From assembly GCA_031216915.1 (NCBI GenBank), contig CM062290.1, forward strand, positions 163,100,453 to 163,164,452: a stretch of 64,000 nucleotides of DNA, in the 5' to 3' direction. The translations under genes were made by a program, and so were the position numbers. The notes under the pieces are model-generated. The model had not been told where the DNA came from, did no database searches, and saw only the letters and a list, made by a program, of their open reading frames with translations. Positions 61,638-64,000 of this stretch are shown here, piece after piece. How positions within the stretch are numbered: position 1 is the first letter of the stretch; the number at the start of each line of letters is the position of its first letter. The DNA comes from Pictodentalium vernedei (lineage: Eukaryota; Mollusca; Scaphopoda; Dentaliida; Dentaliidae).

Positions 61638-62990
61638 AGAAAGTACTTCATTACTAACAAGAGAGAATTGATATCTTGAGACTCCAATCCTGATGAAAAT
61701 GGCCCAACTGGATAACTACTGAGGGCTGGGGGGAAAGGTGTCACACCCACTACACACTCCTATAATTATGACCATGAAAATGCAATAAGATTAATGATAA
61801 TGATTTTTAAGGAGATGCTAAGTTGTGGGGTAAAAACATTCACAGGAACAGGCATGGATAAAAAAAATAATGCCAACCAAAAAAAGGGTTACCTCCCTTT
61901 TTTTGGCAACCATTTTTTATCGAAACACTTCTCCCTGTTTTTAGGTATTAGAAATAGTGTTGAAATGAGTCTGAGATTCTGGAGTTGATTAGTCGACACC
62001 TAAAAGTTAAGTCGAAGTTGACAAGTTGGCACCCCACTTTCTGCCACCAAGATTTGCATAGCAATACCTCTGCAGCTGAATATTTTTCTCCCTTTGCACA
62101 CTTTCCTGATGCCAGTTCGTGGGTGACATACAAAGGCAAGATGGGATATATTTGGATTACAATTTGGTGGCAAGTTGTTAAAATATCCAATTCATTAGAC
62201 ACTTGTGTATAAAATTAATGATTCAATTCAAGGTACAATTGGTTGCAGATGTGGGGAGCAATCCTGATGAACAATTAACCACCTCCTTTGGAATAAATGG
62301 CATGGGAATCTCTCTTTAATAGAAATTTTATTGTATGGAGAAAAGTTCATATAACTATTCCATTAATAGGATTAAGGCACGTGCAGTGCAACCACTGTCA
62401 GCAAGTTCAAAGCAGCCAACACAACACAGTTTTAACTCTTCCTCAGCAGGCCTTGTACCAGATTTTTGTTTTGATCAGTTGTAATGATTCGATAAAACAA
62501 GACTACTTTTCCAACTACTCGATGCAGAAATACAGCCTCAATGTTGGGCTGTATCAGCGTAGGAAACGGCAAGTCGACTAATCTTTTCAATACATTAAGA
62601 ATGCCAAAGTAAAACTCGTATATTTACCCATGTTAATGCAGACTGGGACGATCAACACTGAATACTGTAAGCAGCTTATTATAGCCCTCCTGAGTGGGGT
62701 ATATAGTAAAGACCTACATATATGTTCACCTTCACCCATAACAAATTATGTCCATCAAACATATTTGCTGCTCTAGCTCCACCACCAGTGCTTTGATTGA
62801 AATAACCTTCAGCATGCATCTACCTTGATCCTATGGCAAAAACAAAATCGCCAACTAGAATGTATAGTTATTTTGACCTGTTTTTTTTTTCATGAAGGCG
62901 ATTATTAACTAGAAGTTGCTGCTGAAGGTGGCTAATCACCCCCAGAACACAATTTCAACTTTTGGTCACTGGACCTAGATCTGCACAATG
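61638..62990. other. Unannotated sequence
   Basis: No recognisable repeat or exon. The longest open frames (61948-62202 minus, 62297-62581 plus) have no family resemblance and are probably chance. Confidence 0.45.
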
Positions 62991-63268
62991 AGATAAAAAT
63001 ATATAGGGCTCTTTCTTTCATCATACCCAAACCACATATGAAGTTTGGTTAATCAGCCTAGCGGAACTGTAATAAGAGGGCAGAAAATCAGTAAAATTTG
63101 TAAGTTAAAGGTCCCTGTGACCATGACCCAAAACAAATAAGTTTATTCCTCTCACGATACCCAACTCACATGTCCAGTTTGGGTTTGATCAGCCAAGGAA
63201 ACTTGAATTACAGAGCGGAAACCAACTCTCTCTACAGACAGATGGACTGCACCACAGGTATATTCTGT

Positions 63269-63310
<42 letters not shown>

Positions 63311-63925
63311 AAAAAAAACAATTGGGGTATGGGAGGATAAAAATATGTCTCTCCAACATGTTTTGTACTCCAGCAGTGTCACTGTTGTTGGATTGAAACT
63401 TTAATTGGACAGTGGAAACCAACTCCATCTGCAGACATGGATAGTTTTCATGTTCAAGGTCACTGTGACCACCATAACTTCGACACAACTCAACTCCAAA
63501 ACAAATAGGCTTCTTCCTCTCATAATACCCCATCAACATGTTAAATTGGTTTCAATTGACTAGCAGACAGAACTTGAGAGAGCAGAAACCACCACTGCCT
63601 ATGGATATTCCCTGAAAATAGTTTAAGGTTACTGTGACCTTGACCTTTGGCAAAATGATCCCAAAATAAATAGGATTCTTCCTCTCATCTCACTGAACCC
63701 ACATGTCAAGTTTAGTTTTTGATCAGCCAAGCAAAACTTGAATCAGAGAGCAGAAACCAAGTCTGTCTACAGACAGACAGACAGACTGTGCAACAGATAT
63801 ACCCCCCCCCCCAAAAAAAAAATAAAAAAGAATTGCGGTGGAGGAGAAAAAAAAAATATGTCCATCCAATATGTTTTGTACTCAGGAGTGTCACTGTTAT
63901 TGGATTGTACTGAATGTTCACACCA
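62991..63925 (+). repeat. Dispersed tandem repeat with C/A runs
   Basis: Two units about 540 bp apart (63150-63410 and 63690-63925) share TTTGATCAGCCAA, GCAGAAACCAA, CTACAGACAGAC, a C run then A run, and CCAACATGTTTTGTACTC. Internal GTGACCTTGACCTTTGG and AAATAAGTTTATTCCTCTCA blocks link it to the core at 27242-27812. Confidence 0.65.
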
Positions 63926-64000
63926 TTGTACTACAGAATGGTATGGTGATCGGTGTTGTCATGATTAGTTTCAGACTTACTTCCCCTTCCCTCATTGGGG

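Noticed and set aside
62297-62581. Candidate host exon of 94 codons
   Set aside because: No splice-site pair, no recognisable domain and length near chance for this AT content.

Overview
This window is animal nuclear DNA that consists almost entirely of transposable elements and satellite-like repeats. It has no operons or ribosome binding sites. Several elements have intron-like or degenerate neighbours, and one isolated splice-acceptor/terminal-exon pair is visible at 10288-10478. The mix seen here is DIRS retrotransposons with a methyltransferase-like domain, a Tx1/L1-type LINE, a Penelope-like element with GIY-YIG, a Tc1 element, a tRNA-derived SINE, and hairpin-headed repeats starting TTTTAGCTCA with GTCCGTC motifs. 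That mix suggests a lophotrochozoan, probably a bivalve mollusc; this is an inference, since no species-diagnostic gene is present.

Layout. (1) 438-7580: a nearly intact DIRS element (DIRS-A1) sitting in a tandem repeat, family 1. Its RT/RNase H/methyltransferase-like ORF and tyrosine recombinase ORF are open; its gag is frameshifted. (2) 7581-11904: the rest of the family 1 array, unannotatable sequence, a long hairpin, the last exon of an unknown host gene, a SINE and tandem hairpin-headed repeats. (3) 11905-16077: a dead Tx1-like LINE ORF2 on the minus strand; its likely ORF1 lies at 21973-22966. Between them are a family 2 satellite element (16332-18157) and a microsatellite-rich tandem region (18158-21470). 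(4) 23410-26545: a poly-G-bearing repeat, a MITE, and a family 4 element with a 165-bp tandem core. (5) 26968-41262: a nested stack. A hAT-like element is split by two satellite-cored elements; family 3 is split by DIRS-A2, and DIRS-A2 is split by a family 1 array, a Penelope-like fragment and a Tc1 element. (6) 41304-47061: a hairpin-headed repeat interrupted by DIRS-A3, a 3'-truncated DIRS that abuts a family 3 array. (7) 47062-55785: a second family 2 element split by DIRS-B1, a different DIRS family. (8) 56850-59430: a second family 4 element with about 14 core monomers. (9) 59431-64000: MITEs, dispersed repeats and unannotatable sequence.

The DIRS copies show how the parts work together. 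Gag is overlapped by RT-RNase H-methyltransferase, which is overlapped by the recombinase. Inverted terminal repeats lie at both ends, and an internal complementary region near the right end copies both termini joined together. The recombinase replaces a DDE integrase, and the flanks of DIRS-A1 and DIRS-A2 rejoin without a target duplication. The most novel signals are a covarying multi-stem 5' leader shared by three DIRS-A copies, precise empty-site evidence inside the window, and a superfamily of repeats with a structure-conserved 5' hairpin and interchangeable tandem cores.
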